From Cenococcum geophilum 1.58 (Eukaryota > Ascomycota > Dothideomycetes > Gloniales > Gloniaceae), in assembly GCA_001692895.1 (NCBI GenBank), contig KV748236.1:682241-746240 (forward strand): a stretch of DNA of 64,000 nt. Reading direction: 5' to 3'. Positions within the stretch are counted from its first letter, which is position 1, and every line of letters begins with the position of its first letter. This document shows positions 1 to 14,155 of the stretch, piece after piece. The position numbers were made by a program, and so were the translations under genes. The notes beneath the pieces were generated by a model that had not been told where the DNA came from, did no database searches, and was given only the letters and a program-made list of their open reading frames with translations.

Positions 1-3000
1 TATATAGAAGATTACCTATATAGTATAACTTTACCTAGATATAAATAGGCACTAGAAAGAACTCTAGGCCTATATAATACTACTTGCTAACTACCCTATT
101 ATCCTTAAAATAAACTGGCTCGAATAATACAACCCTGCTATTAACTGGAAGAAGAGAGAAGTAACCTTTAACTCTAAATACTGTAGAGAAACTTGCCTAG
201 GGCATGGCCTAGCCGCCTTTATTTACTCCCTAGGATATTAACCTAAGGAACCCCTTATTATCCTACCTATAACTAACTGCTACTATATAAGTGCCCTAGC
301 CTTCTACCGCATAGTATATAAGAAAGGCTAGACCGTTACTATAGCTTCCCGATTATAACTATATAAGCTTAATAAAGAATAGGACTACGTCCTTTATAGT
401 AATAGGATAGATATAGTTAACCTTTTAGAAGACAACGCCCCTACGGAACTCTACGGACTTTTATCTTTAGACTTTAAGAAGTTTATAAAGCTTAAAAAAG
501 GACTTACTAATAAAGAACTCCGTAAGCTCCTCCCTAAGAGGTACCACAACTTTACTGATATATGCTTATAAAAGAGCGCAGATATACTCCCCCTATATTA
601 ACCTAATAACTATACCATTAACATTAAATAAGGAAAAATGCTACCTTATAAGAGACCCTACCCAATATTAAAAAACGAGCTTTTAGTTATAAAAAAGTAT
701 ATTAACAAGCACCTTAATAAAGGATTTATTTGTCCCAGTATATTACTAGCAGCCACCCCTATCCTTCTTGCTAAAAAGCTAGGAGGAGGTATCTAATTCT
801 GCGTTAACTATAGAGGACTTAACGCTATTATAATTAAAAACTAATACCCAGTACCGCTTATACGTGAGACCCTTAAGCGGCTTAGTTAAGCTAAAATCTA
901 TATTAAGCTTAACATTATTGCCGCCTTTAACTACCTTTAAATACGGGAAGGTAATAAATAAAAAACCGCATTCGCATTGTGCTTTGGCCAATTTAAATAT
1001 ACTATTATGCCCTTTAGCGTATATAACGGCCTAGGCACCTTCTAAAGCTATATTAATAACGCCTTATAGGACTACTTTAATGACTTCTACTCCGCGTACC
1101 TGGACGATATACTTATTTATAGTAATAACCCCTCTAAGTATACCGAATACGTTTAAAAGGTCCTATAGCGCCTTAGGGACGTAGGACTTTATATTAATTT
1201 AAAGAAATGCAAATTCTTAGTTATAGAAGTAAAATACCTTAAACTAATTATTACTACTAAAGGTGTCCGTATGGACCCTAAGAAGGTATATATAATTACT
1301 AAATAGCAAGCCCCTAACTATATTAAGGACGTATAAGCCTTCCTTAGTTTTGCTAACTTCTATTAAAAATTTATATATAACTTCTTAGGCGTAGTAGCAC
1401 TACTTATAGCAATAATGCGAATAAAGGGCCTTTCTATAAAAGGAAGAAAAACGTACCTACGCTTTACCTGGACGCCTAAATACGAGAAGGCGTTTTAAGA
1501 TCTTAAAAATGCCTTTACTAAAGCACCTGTCCTAGCTCACTTTATATTAAGATAACAACTCTACCTTAAAACTAACTCCTTAGACTATGTTAATGTAGGC
1601 GTCCTCTCCTAGATAGGCGATAACGGTCTCCTTTACCTAGTCGCATTCTACTCGTCTAAGCTTACACTATAAAAGTATAACTACGAGATCTATAATAAAG
1701 AACTCCTTACAATCGTATAAGTATTTAAAGAATTTTAACTAGAACTCTCCTTAGTAGAGCCTAATTAGCTAACTGAAGTCCTTACGGACCATTATAACCT
1801 TAAGTACTTTATAACTATAAAGTAGCTAAATTAACGCCAAGCACGTTAGAACGAGTTCCTCTTTAGTTTTAACTTTAAAATTATATATAGACTAGAAGTA
1901 TAAGGTACTAAACCTAATAGCCTAATACGCCGCTCGCAAGACCTTCCTTAGTCTAAAGATAACCCTTATAATTAGTTCCAATAATAAACGATTCTAAAAG
2001 CACGAAATTTGGCCCTAGGTATACTACCTATAATAGAGCTAACTATACCCTAGCTTCATACTATAGAACTAGAGTTACCTCCCGAAATTAATAAGCTTAT
2101 TACTACGGCATATAACGCCTCTGCTGACCTATTACTACATTAACTTATTGCCGTAAAGACCGCTAGCGCCTATACGCTGCCTACTAACCTCTAAAGCTTA
2201 GGCCAAATTAATATAGCAGCCTTAGAAGTAAAAGAGAACAGGCTCTATTATAGAGGCCACCTATTTATCCCTAACTTAGAAAATCTATAACGGCAACTAA
2301 TCCAAATAGCCTACGACCTTCGATTAAGCGGCCACCTAGGTAAAGAAGGAACCTATAAGCTTCTTAGCCGATACTACTTCTAGCTAAAAATAATAGACTT
2401 AGTTAAACGCTTTATAGGCGCCTATTACGGTTATAAGCGCGCTAAGGCCTTCAATATAAAGTACCAAGGACTACTGCACCCTCTACTAGTACCTATATAA
2501 CGATGGGCAGATATCGCTATAGATTTCGTTATTAACCTACTACTCTGTAAATGATACGGCCGTACTTATAAGAACATCCTTATAATAATATGCCGACTTA
2601 TAAAAGAGCGCCACTACGTCCTAACTAAAGGCGTAGCCATTAGCGACGTTACTAACGCCTTCCTTTACGAAGTCTACCGACTATATGGGTTACCTAACTT
2701 GATTACGTCCGACTAAGGTATATAATTTAACTCTGATATATAGAGATAAATCTGCTAATGCCTTGGCATCTCCGTTAAGATATCTATATCCTTTTATTAT
2801 AAAACTGCTGGGTAACCAGAAAACGCTAACGCCAGTATAAAAGCGTACCTACGATAGGTAGTCGCCTATAGTTAAGATAACTGGGTAGATTACCTTCTAC
2901 TAGGTAAATTTATAGCGAATAACTACGTCTTAACCACTATAGGACTTACCCCATTCTTCGCGAATAAGGGTTATTACCCCTAATCTGGCATAGAGCCACT

Positions 3001-4175
3001 AGAACCTATTAATAAGAAACTGCTATATAGAAAACGCCTTAAGATGCTACTTGCTAACTAGTATGCAGACTATATAAAAAATCTACTTGACTACTGCAAG
3101 GGAGAAATGGCCTAGGCTTAAGTAAAGTAGGCCTACTTTGCCGACTGTTATAGAACGCCACTACCGGAGATACGTGTTGGCGACTGGGTATAGCTAGATG
3201 TACGCAATATCTCTATATAGAGGCCTATAAAGTCACTTAATTATAAGAACCTTAGCCCCTATTTAATTAAACGAGTTATTAATAGGGGAGCCGTATATAA
3301 GCTANAACTCCNNCCTACCCTAGCNACCCGCGGNATATAGCCTNTATTTNACCTATNGCTACTACACCTCTATTAGCCTAACCCCTTACTAGGGCAGATA
3401 TAGCCTAAACCCCTACTAGTACTAATCCGAGATAAGAACGAAGATAAGAACTATAAGGAGTGGACCATTAAACGAATTATTAACTCTAAATACTTTGGTA
3501 AAGGTAGAGGACGATAGCTCTACTACAGAGCTATATATATAGGATTCGACATAAATTAGCCAGAATAGCAACTATAGGAAGACTTTAAAAATGTAAAGGA
3601 TCTAATTAGCAACTTTTACTACGCGAACCTATAGAAACTGGGCCTAAGTAGAAACTTTATACCTAATCCTCTATAGGAGCCCTTATAGAGTTAAACTATT
3701 ATATATTACCACGTAAGGGCAAATTGCCGTTAGATTGCCGTTAGATTATAGTAAAGTGCGATTACGTGACCGGAATATTGTTAAGATGTCTAGGAACTTT
3801 AACCGGCGGTTAAAGTTATCTAATTAGTCGGATTCTTAGATGCCAAGCCCTATTACATAATGTTGTTTTAAGCCTTTAGCGATACCCCCCTTTTCTTCTT
3901 TTCTATACCTTAAGTGTCTCTTTTACATATATATAGTAACTATAGCGTCGCCGGAGCTCCGCCTTTATAAGAGAGGGGGTAGTGTTACAGAACCCTACCG
4001 CAGGGGCCTCTATAGGAGAGCCCCGTGCTCTCGCGTATACCTTACGTACAGCTTATGTCAGCTACACGTAGGTATATTACCTCCTTACGCCCTCGACCCT
4101 TACGATCGATTGCGTAATATCTTGTAGACTCCTTAAATACATACACTTTGTAGCCACTGCCCCCGTCCCGTAACA
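1..4175 (+). mobile_element. Ty3/gypsy chromovirus, RIP-degraded, 5' end outside window
   Basis: Stop-riddled but readable pol on the plus strand. RT lies at about 640-1130 (FCVNYRGLNA near 800; YLDDILIYS at about 1096-1122). RNase H follows at about 1480-1800. Integrase has a GHLG zinc-binding start near 2330 and a core beginning WADIAIDF near 2510. A chromodomain-like tail (YKEWTIKRIINSKYFGKG) is near 3455, which is the chromovirus arrangement. Most stops are TAA/TAG in place of Gln codons, as RIP produces. A purine tract (3969-3982) abuts the 3' LTR at 3983-4175. The element is inserted in the RT of the next gypsy copy, which resumes at 4176. Ambiguous bases lie at 3305-3357. The 5' LTR and gag start are not in the window. 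Confidence 0.9.
3983..4175 (+). repeat. 3' LTR of the first gypsy element
   Basis: The 193-bp segment starts TGTTACAG and ends CCGTAACA, giving inverted TGTTAC/GTAACA termini. It directly follows the purine tract AAGAGAGGGGGTAG and directly precedes RT sequence of a different gypsy copy. The partner LTR is outside the window, so the pair and the target duplication cannot be checked. Confidence 0.8.
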
Positions 4176-7020
4176 CAGCCTTTAGATTAAAGGAAGGACT
4201 ATACAAACCATTAGTTATACAATTTAGGCTTATAAACGCACTAGCAACGTTCTAAAAGCGTATTAATAATATATTAGGAGAACACTTAGATGAATTTGTT
4301 ATAGCATACCTTAATAATATTATTATCTACTTAATAACTAAGGAAGAATATAGGGAACACATTAAATAGGTCTTAAAGAGACTATAAGAGGAACAGATGC
4401 TAGTAGCAATTAAGAAATACAAGTTCTTTATAGGGAAGACTGATTTTATCGGATTTATTATTAAACTAGGCTAACTTAGCATAGATCCAAAAAAGATTAA
4501 GGCTATAGTAAATTGGCAAGAACTAGAGAATGTAATATAGTTAAGGTTGTTTTTAGGGTTTTGCAATTACTGCAGAAGGTTTATAGCGTAATAGTTAAAG
4601 GATATTAAACCATTTACGTAATTAACAAAGAAAGAAGAACTATAGGCATAGGAAAAGGAACAGTAGAGATTATTTACCTAGGAGCTAGTTCTTAAAATCT
4701 ATTAACTAGGACTAGAGATAGTTATAGAGATAAATGCATTAGATTATACTCTAGGGGCGTGCTTTATACAGAGATATTAAGATAGATGGCACCTAGTAGC
4801 ATATTATAATTAAAAGATAATACCACCAGAGTTAAACTATAACATCTATAACAAGGAGTTATTAAGTATAATTATAGTACTTAAGGAATAGAGAGCATTC
4901 TTACAAGGTATAGAGAAACTATTTATAGTTAAGACGGATTATAAGAACCTAATAGGATTCCTAATAATAAAGGAACTTAACTAAAGACAGATTAGATGGG
5001 CAGAGATGCTTATAGAATACTATTTTAAGATTTAGGCAACGTTTGGTTGCAAAAGCGTCAGATTGAATCTGAACTGAAAGTCCGGCAGAAAGAACGCGTT
5101 CCTTCCCAATTTAACACGCGTCTGTGGCTCTACGGGTTGCACGGACGTGTGCAATCTGAAGCCTTCATATTTAAATCTGGAGCTCGAAGCTCCAGATTTA
5201 AACTGACGCCAAGACCTCAGTTCAGATTCTATATACGGTAAAGTGCGCCAAGTTTTAGCGTGTTTTTTTGGCGGTGAGAGGAACATCAAAACTTTTGTGG
5301 CTGGGTTCTGATTCTGAGGGATGCAACCGAACGATCGCGTCAGATTCAGATTTGACCTCCAGATCAGATTGATTCTGGAGCCTCCAGATTGATTCTGGAG
5401 CCTCCAGATTGATTCTGGAGTTGCAACCGAACATTCCCTAAGTTAGTATACCAAGGGTACAGATAATACGCAGGCAGATGCTCTAAGTCGAAAAGCTAAA
5501 CTATAAAATAATAAAAAGCCATCAGGGGCTTTACTGCGAAAAGATATGGATAGGTTAATTAGATACAATTATCTAAAGATTATAGTAACACAAGAAAACG
5601 ATAAAGGACTAGGGAAAGTCTATAAGACACTAAAAAGCTTTTAGGTATAAAGAATTCTAGAAGCACAGCTAGAAGATCTATAGACGGATATATACGAAAA
5701 TTAAAAAGTAAAGTATATCCTAAGAAGCATAGCCGAGCAATTTATAGAAGAATTCCATAAGGGATTAACTTAAGGACACAATAGGGCTATAGGCTTAGTG
5801 TTAAGACTTTAGGAGGAGTATATTATTAATAGAATCTAGGGCTTAGTACAAAAAGTTATAAAGGAATATCTAGATTACTAGAGAAATAAACTAATAAGGC
5901 ATAAGCTATATAGAGGGCTATAATCTATTAAAATACTAGAGAGACTATAGGGGGTTATATTATAGGACTTTATTATTAAGTTACTAAAGTTAAGAAATCC
6001 TATTACCAGACAAGATTATAACGCGATTTTAGTAATAGTAGACAAGCTTATAAAGTGGGGATACTTTATAGCATATACAGAAGAAATCTTAGCGGAGAAT
6101 ATTGCTAAAATCTATATTAAAGAAGTGTTCGCAAGATATAGAGTACTAAATAAGATTATATTGGATAAAAATCTAAGATTCGTAGCAGTATTTTAGAAGG
6201 TATTCTTAGCGGAGCAAAGAGTTAGAGTAGCAACTTCCACCATATATTATCCACAGACAGATGGTTAAACAGAAAGATTAAATTAGACGCTAGAATAGTA
6301 TCTAAGGCATTATATTAATCATATATAGAATAATTAGGTATTGCTATTACCAGTTATATAATTTGCATATAATATAACACCTTAAGAAGGGATAGGCACT
6401 TTACTATTTAAGGTAAATTACGGATATAAGCTAAGAACATCGTTGTTACTATAATAAGTAAAGAAAACAAGTAGTATAGCTAAAGAAAGGATAAAGACGT
6501 TAATAAATCTTTATATAGACCTTATAGAATTAGCTAAGAAAGTATAAAAGAGAATAAAAAGGTACTATAATACTAGGAGATCTAAGGGACTAGATCTTAA
6601 GGAGGGAGATAAAGTATAGCTACTATATAAAAATTTTAAGAGTTGACAACTAAGTAAGAAGTTAGACTATATTAGACTAGGACCTTTTAAAATTACATAA
6701 AGGATTTTACTAGTTATATTTAAATTAAACCTACTAGCTAAGATAAAGATCTACCCTATATAGCATATCGCAATGCTAGAGCCAGCATATAGGAATATTA
6801 AGCTACTAGTTTATAAAGTAGACACGTATAGAGGACAGGAAGAAGATAAATAGTAAGTTTTAAAGATTATTAGTTATAAGGACATTAATAATAAAATATA
6901 GTACAAGGTTAAGTAAATAGGCTATACTAAGACTACCTAGGAACCATTAAAGAATTTAAAGAATGCTATAAGAAAGGTATAGGAGTATTAGAAGAAATTA
7001 GGTTAGGTAGCATTAATAAA
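4176..7020 (+). mobile_element. second Ty3/gypsy chromovirus fragment (RT C-half, RNase H, integrase, chromodomain)
   Basis: The fragment starts inside RT, where the first gypsy element interrupts it. The catalytic box reads YLNNIIIY at about 4305-4330, so both Asp codons have become Asn, as G-to-A RIP on this strand would give. RNase H is split by a 404-bp TIR element (5035-5438) and resumes with YTKGTDNTQADALSRK near 5445-5495. Integrase shows EFHKGLT and GHN (zinc region, about 5750), DFIIKLLK (about 5970) and YYPQTDG near 6245. A chromodomain-like end (VLKIISYKDINNKI) is near 6865. No 3' LTR could be delimited. Non-functional. Confidence 0.85.
5035..5438. mobile_element. 404-bp non-autonomous TIR element (PIF/Harbinger-like MITE)
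   Basis: The termini GGCAACGTTTGGTTGCAA and, reverse-complemented, GGGAATGTTCGGTTGCAA match at 15 of 18 positions and fit the GG...GTTYGG style of PIF/Harbinger ends. It interrupts RNase H reading of the second gypsy element. Flanks are TTA on the left and TAA on the right, so the expected 3-bp duplication is imperfect here. Inside are a palindrome around 5168-5203 and repeats of CTCCAGATTGATTCTGGAG near the right end. It shows little RIP compared with its host. Short ORFs across it are chance. The interrupted copy at 31745-44257 belongs to the same family. Confidence 0.7.
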
Positions 7021-8100
7021 AAAGGATTACTAAAAAAAAAGTTACCTAAGGGGGACCTAAAAAGAGCAGTTACTAAACTACTTGGATCTATTTCCTTCTC
7101 TATTAAAAGAGAATCCGTTATTTTATTACCAAGTTCCTATAAACCTTATTTTATAAGTTTCTACTCCTTAAAATAAACCTTTTTATAAACCTTCTTAAAA
7201 CGGATTAACCAAGCGGATACCGCAAGATGAGATTTAAGAGCCCGTTGTTAAGCATTAGTAGCCTCTTATTTAGCATTACGGAAACGGCGTAACTCCGCTA
7301 GAGTAATAGACAGTTTATTATCTAGCCGCGTAGTAGTAGATTAAATATAAAACCTTAAGATAAATTAATTAGGGAACTAAATAACTATTAAGAGTAATAG
7401 GTTGCGTATATTTAGTATTAGAGACGAAGTAAACGTTATAGGACGAATAAATATTTACTTTAGTGCACTCTAAGCAAAAGAACAATTATCGCAAAAATGG
7501 ACTCGCTAACGTAATATAAACTAACCCCTCTTTTAAATAACGAGAATATAGAGACGGTATAATCTCACTAAGAGATAATATTGCAGCAATAGTGCGAGCA
7601 CAATGAGCAGTTAAAGACAAAGAAATTACTTTAGGTATAATAAGTAAAGATATTAACTAAATTAATTAGACGAATATTATACCTCTAGTAAACAACTTAG
7701 AGATATTAGGAATCTTTAAAGACGAAGATAAAGAGAAGGGAGATAGTGTTATAGACGCTTTAAGTACAATATTACGACTACTTAAAGAAGAGTTAAAAGA
7801 AGCTAGTTAGTTAATATAGGCACGGTCTAGGATAGAGCTAATAGAACTATATAACAAGGAATAGTAGCTAAGGTTATATAATATAATCTATATAATCTAT
7901 ATAATCTACATAATCTATAATAGAGTAGGTAGAGTATACGTATATTATATATAAGGAGGATTTTATAGAAGTACGGTTATATATTTAAGGACCCTTAGTC
8001 CCTACCTAGATAGTTTCTTCCTTATAGTAATTCTCAGAATACAATTAGAGTTAATCTGTTGGGCAACCACTCCACCAGTTATTATTACGTTGTTAACTTT
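7021..8100 (-). pseudogene. unidentified RIP-degraded ORF remnant between gypsy copies
   Basis: This is the stretch between the end of the second gypsy element and the gag of the third. Reading the minus strand from about 7750 to 7180 and treating TAA/TAG as mutated Gln gives long coherent coding. It includes a Cys-x-x-Cys segment (CLECTK near 7480) and a charged stretch (AELRRFRNAK near 7300). I do not recognise the family. It may be the gag-like or accessory ORF of another element or a mobile-element-associated protein. No LTR or TIR could be found at its edges. A short AT-rich (TATAATCTA)n-type run lies at 7878-7920. Confidence 0.4.
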
Positions 8101-8609
8101 TATACTTGCATTTCCTACACACCTAGCCCATTAACAAGCCTATCGTAGTTCCTGCTACAAGGTTCCGTTATATATTAGGAAGCTATTATAAAGCCCTTAG
8201 AAGCTATACGGGAGGAAGCTATTAATAAATATATTAGAACCCTTTAAGGGCAAATCTATATCTAGTAGGGTTTAATCTAAGCTAGGTAAATTCTTTTATA
8301 ACCTAGTTAAGGCTAAGGGCTCTTTAGAAGCTACTTAATACCTATTTAAGGGAGTATAGAAGACTTAAAGGGCTACCTATACTATAAATAAAAAAAGGAT
8401 ATAGACTAACTAGCTAAGGCCTTTAATAGTTTAGAACTCCGCTATAGACCTAACGCCTAGTAGTTAGACAATTGGGTTCGTAAAGTAGATAACTTTTTCA
8501 AGATGCTAATAATATAAGATAATACTAAAGAGCGTATACGCTGGATTATTAGCAAGATTAAAGACTAATTGCTAAACTAGATCGCACTTAATTAGCTTAA
8601 TAAAGAGTA

Positions 8610-8821
8610 TATTGGACTCACAAGGGGATATCACGTAGCTACGGTTCGTAGATAGTATGATAATTCTTATTCTTTTTGAAGAAAGGGGTGAGGAACTTAA
8701 GGTTCCTCACCACGCTAGTGCCGCGGCGGCACGTGATAGCAACTTACCGTACGTAACGGTAACTTACCATATATAACGGCAATATGCCTCATATAGTAAC
8801 CATTTACCTTTATTCCTAACA
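8610..8821 (-). repeat. LTR (3' in element orientation) of the copia element 8610-16413
   Basis: The segment is 212 bp. On the plus strand it starts TATTGGACTCAC, a RIP form of TGTTGGACTCAT, and ends TTCCTAACA. It contains a near-perfect palindrome around GGAACTTAAGGTTCC. It is more RIP-altered than its partner at 16202-16413. Confidence 0.9.
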
Positions 8822-11800
8822 CTGGCAACTCTTCTTTTATAGTTGCCATCTATATATATATACCGCTTAACTAGCGGAACAAAAATTAATCCTCCTTACT
8901 TACTATTACTATTATAATATAAGTCTCGCTATCCTAAAATTTGCCTCTTAGCACGTGGTGCTTTCTTACTTATAAGTTATGGGTAGGTATCTTGTTAGTA
9001 GGGCCGCCAAGGCGCTAGCGGTAAACGAGCCAATAGCGATTTTTCATCCTGGGGATAGAAAATCCTAATTAGCTAGTTTAAGTTAGGGTCTGCAGAATCT
9101 GACTAATTAGATAACTTTAACCGCTGGTCGAAGTTCCTGGATATCTTAAGACCTTACGTGACTAAGAAATTTCTAAGGACTCCCTTTTAACCCAACCTTT
9201 AACTTATATACGTAGAGTATTTATATTAACAAACGTCTCTAGTGCCTTATTTAGGTTCGCCTTCGTTATTATATCTACTAGGTTATCTTGGCCATTAATT
9301 CATTAAATCTTAAAGAGTTCTTAACGCTTATAAGATTGCTAAAGTGCTATAATATTAATTATAAGGCGCTTCTCCTTTATAGTACTAAGCTTAACTAAAT
9401 ACTTATAGAGGGAAAATAAATCGGTGTATATGATTATAGGGATAATAGAAAGTTCGAGTTAATCTATAATTATCTTTAGGGTAGTTCTAATTGCAATTGC
9501 TATATTAACTCCGCTAACTATTTTATATATCTCTAACGCCAAAACACTTTAGGTAACGCGCTTACTTTTAGTTAAGCTCTAATAGATAAGATTGCTATAG
9601 ATTGTGAAGTTATTCTCTCTAGTAAATTTGTTTGTAATAATAATCTTATATCCTAACTGGGAGCTAAAATCTTTATTATTTACGAACGATCTATTAATAA
9701 ATACAAAGAGCTTAGTAGTAGGAAGATTAATAGATATATAGAGTAGTCCCTAATTAAGATGTGTTATTTGCTAGGAAAGGCGCTTATTTAGGGCAAGGAC
9801 ATCCTTTTTAGTTAGTTCCTGGTATTAAGCGGCAATAGAGAGATTAAAGGAAGCCTTAGGCTAACAGATAGAAGCAATATAAGCTCCGCGGGCGCGTTGC
9901 TCTACGTATCCTTACTTTAGGGAATTGACGTTAATAATATTAATCTTCTTACCTTAACCCTTCTAGCGTAAAGTAATGGAGTCCTCGTTTAGGGAAAGGA
10001 TATATCTATTAAAGAGCAATAGCGTTATTATATTAAGTCTTTTCTTTAGCTTTACTATAAGATTTACCTTTACTAGCTTATCTTCCTTAAGAGCTAAGAA
10101 TTGATTGTCTCCTAAGATAATTGTATTATTAGTTTATATGCCAACGATTCCGAATGGAGTTCCCGTGGTTATAATAAGGAAGTAGGGATTAAATGTAGAG
10201 GTAGTTATTAAAAGCTTCTCTTTGTGGTGCTTGCTATAGGTAGCCCACTAATAAGTTCCTACCTCTGTAATTCTATATAGTGGCTTAAGCACAACCATAA
10301 TCATATCTTTGGGATATTAGTGGCGAATTTACTCCGGAAGATATGCTAGTATTAAGCGCTAAAGGCGTATCTCTAATTAGGTATAGGTCTAAGTAATATC
10401 TTATAAATAAACTGCTATTCTGTTCTTTATTAAGGAGGAAGCTAGTATAATAATGACTTGCTAACTAGCTCGTTAAATTATAGGGGATTATATAAGGATT
10501 GTCTCCTTGCCGTTATTGTTATAGCCTTAGATAATAAGCCTTAATTTCTTAAATAGGGCGTCAGTAGCCTTACCCTTAATCTCGTTAACTATTCTTGACT
10601 TAAAGATGCGAATTCCATTGAACTTGGTAGGGTCATGCTTCTCAAATTTAAAGACTCCTCTTATAATGAGACTGTCGATTTCCTGCTTATTAGATGCTTG
10701 GAAAGGAGCTCCTAAAGTTATAATACGGCCTTCCTTTTAGAGCTGTTTTGCGAGCTTAAAGTTAGCCTTCTCTTTAGCTGTTATAAAGGCCATTAATAAC
10801 TCGTCTCTACTTTTAATAGCGGTAACGAATTACTCTTTAAAATTAATAAGGTGTTAGCAATTTCGTAATCCTTTTAGGCGACCTCTACTACGTTATAGTT
10901 GCGGCATATCTGCTACAATTATATTAGAATTATGGTCTCCTTCTAGAGCACGTTAATTGTGATTCTCCTCTAGGGTATCCTCTAGGGTATCCTCTAGGGT
11001 ATCCTCTGGGGTATCCTATAAAGGCTTAGAACTGTTATTCCTGTAATAGGGCTTAACAATAGTTAAGTAGAATTAAGTAGGTCTATAGGGCATCTAAAGA
11101 GTGCAAGTTTAACTATTACTTATAATAAGTTTATATGGGCCTAACTATCCTCCCTTCTTACGCCATACCCATACTTTAGATTAGAGTGGTAAATTAAGCA
11201 TAGTTAAGGTGTTTAGGCCATTTCTTATTCCTAGTGCGTTGTTAACCTAGCGCGTGGCGTAGAGACATCATACCTCTTTTATTACTTTGTGGATAGCCTT
11301 AGCTCGTTATATAATAGAGAGAGATAGTAGAGAATTGTTAGTTATTTAAGGGTAGGCGCTAAAGACTAGCAACGTGGGTATAAGCCTATCTGGGCTAGCG
11401 GAATCGTTGATGGCCTTAACAGCCATTTATAAGATGATTTTTTCGCTAGCGTCCTCTAGTTCTAAAGAAATAATCTTATATGCTCGGCGTAATAGCGTGT
11501 AGTATCGCTCTACTTTTCTAATACTGTTATATGCCTTAACAGGGACTTCCTTAACCTTAATTGCCATTGCTTTTACCTGTTATTAAAACTCCGTAGATAA
11601 GAAGTTCTTTCCTATATTATAAATAATTTAATTAGGGGGTCCTAGGTAAACATCAATCTAGTATAACTAAAGGGTATTCTATGCGTTTCTAGCTAATATA
11701 TCTCTTAAGAAATGTGCGGCTTAGAAGGAGGTTAATAAGTTAATAGCTTAGAGGACTGGCTTGCCGTTAAGATATATAACATTAATAATAATATAGAAGT

Positions 11801-14155
11801 TAAAGTCGTAGTTATCTTTAAGGGTGAACTTAAATTAGCCAGGGGACTTCTAGTTCATTTAGTAGTAATAGTAGTACTTTATAAGATGCTTAATTGCCTT
11901 AACCTTAACTTTATAACCTGCTTGTTAAAGAACCCTAAGTAGTTAGTAAACGGATAGGTAGCCAAAACAACGGTGTAGTTAACGTAGCTCTAACTTAGTT
12001 AAGTGACTTTAAGTAACGCTCCTTTCTGGTTATTAGAGGAGCAACTAAGGGTAACCCTACTTGCGTACAACGGGTACCCAATTGTCTCCCTAAATAAGCA
12101 TATTTTTAAGGTTATTAAGCTTAACGCCTAATTTATTTATATCTTAGATACAGAATAGGAACGGGGTATTTACGGGAATAATATAGAAGGTAATATATCC
12201 TAATAGGGTTTGGACCTTAATTGTGCTAAGAGAGATTATAGTACCCTTACCGAAGCGAATTATATATTAGCCTGCCGTTAATTAGTTAATTTAAATAGAG
12301 CTATTAAGCTGCTAAAGAGCTTGAACTTAAGGTTCTCCTACTATAGATACTCTTGCGGCTCTAGTATCTGGTATAATATTATAGAAGACGTTCGCCGAGT
12401 ATTTATCGTTAAAGGAGAACGCGGAACTTTCCTTTAGCTTATTAAAGATATCTAACTTTATAATAGAATGGAACGTAGATTAGTCATTAAGGATAGTAAT
12501 AGTTTGTATGCCATTTACCTCACTATACTTAGTGAAGTATTAGTTAGGAGAGTAGTCCTTAATGTTTATATCTATAAGGAGCTGTTCAGCCTTATTAACC
12601 TTATCCTTAAGGTCTTCTATGCCTTTATATTGGACCAGAAAGCTTTAGAAGTAGGCCATAGTAACCTTATAATTTTTAACGTTTCTTATACTCTGTCGAA
12701 ACTTATTATATGCCTCCTTTTACTCATTAAGAGAGTGTCTATTTAACCAGCAATTTAGCTTCTTATAAATGTAGTACTTTTTCTAATAGTTGTTCCGAAA
12801 TGAACCTCTATAAGGACCTCTACAATAGCTTTATAGTTAACGTTAATTATACCCTCTACTATATCCCCTACTCCGGCCACTATATATTTAATTAGTCTAG
12901 TTATAATTATATTAGTTTGGAATTCCGGTTTAAATAGGGTTTTTAGTATAGAATTGTTAGGGTTCTTATATTCGCATTATAGTGCCTATAGCGGAGCATA
13001 GTTCGGTATATACTCCTTTAAATATATCTGCAGGTTTATATAGCGCTAAGTTGCACTTAGAAATGCTATGGCATGCTAAGATAACCTAGTCCCTTAGACT
13101 ATTCTTATTTTAGTAGGTTTTGGTAAGACCACATTAGATTTTCTAAAGTTTATTAAAGAGTAGTTAAAGATACTCTAGGTAAGTCGTTATTAGGTTAAAA
13201 GCGATAACTCTCTAAAATATAGTCTCCCGCTATTTAGATATATAGAGTTAGCGGTTCTTATCGGTTTTAAAGTGGGCTCTAGTAAGCTAAAGCATTATAT
13301 TAAAGCTATAGTTTTTACCTGCAATATAGTCGTAATAGAACGTTGCCGCCCGTCCCTTTAATATAATAGAGAAAGTATAATGGAACTAGTAGCGTTAAAT
13401 TCTAATCTTATTGCAGCAGTTATAAAAGACCTATAGTTTTACTCCGAGTATATTATACAATTCTTCTCTAAACTTCTTCTCTTCGTCTAAATATACCTTT
13501 ATTAGATTCGTGACTTCTTAAAATAGAGGCTTATTAGTTAGCTGGGATAGAGGAGTTAGAGGTAGTAGAGGTAGAGGAAGAGCACCTCTAGGTAGGAGAG
13601 TACCTTTAGGTGGAAGAGTAGCGTTCTAGGGGTTTTATTCCAAATTAAAGTTACCTTCCAAAGAATATAGGTTGGTTTTGGGTTTCCGTAGTTAATGTAT
13701 AATCTTAGCTTCCGTCTATACTAGTTTATTAGGAAATTTTTTTTCGGGCTCGTTGTTACAGTTTACGGCAATTTACGGCAAACTGTACGGTCGCGGCAGT
13801 CGTATATAGTCTTATGTAGTTTACGCATTTTACGGCAAACTGCATAAAGCCTACGTATTTTGCAGCAACTTGTAGTAAACTGCATAGAGCCTGCGTATTT
13901 TATAGTAACTCGTAGCAAACGCGCAGAGCCTATATATTTTACACGTTTTATATATTTTATATATTTTGCATATTTTGCACATTTTATACATTTTATATTT
14001 TGCATATTTTATATTCCTATATAACTATATAAAATGTAAAGCTATTTATTAAGCAATTAAGATAAGGGGGATACCCTTTACAAAGGCTCTAAATTATTAA
14101 TTAGCGGTATTCCTAACGATCTGCTGGCTGTGTACCGATTTCCTAACTAGGCCTA

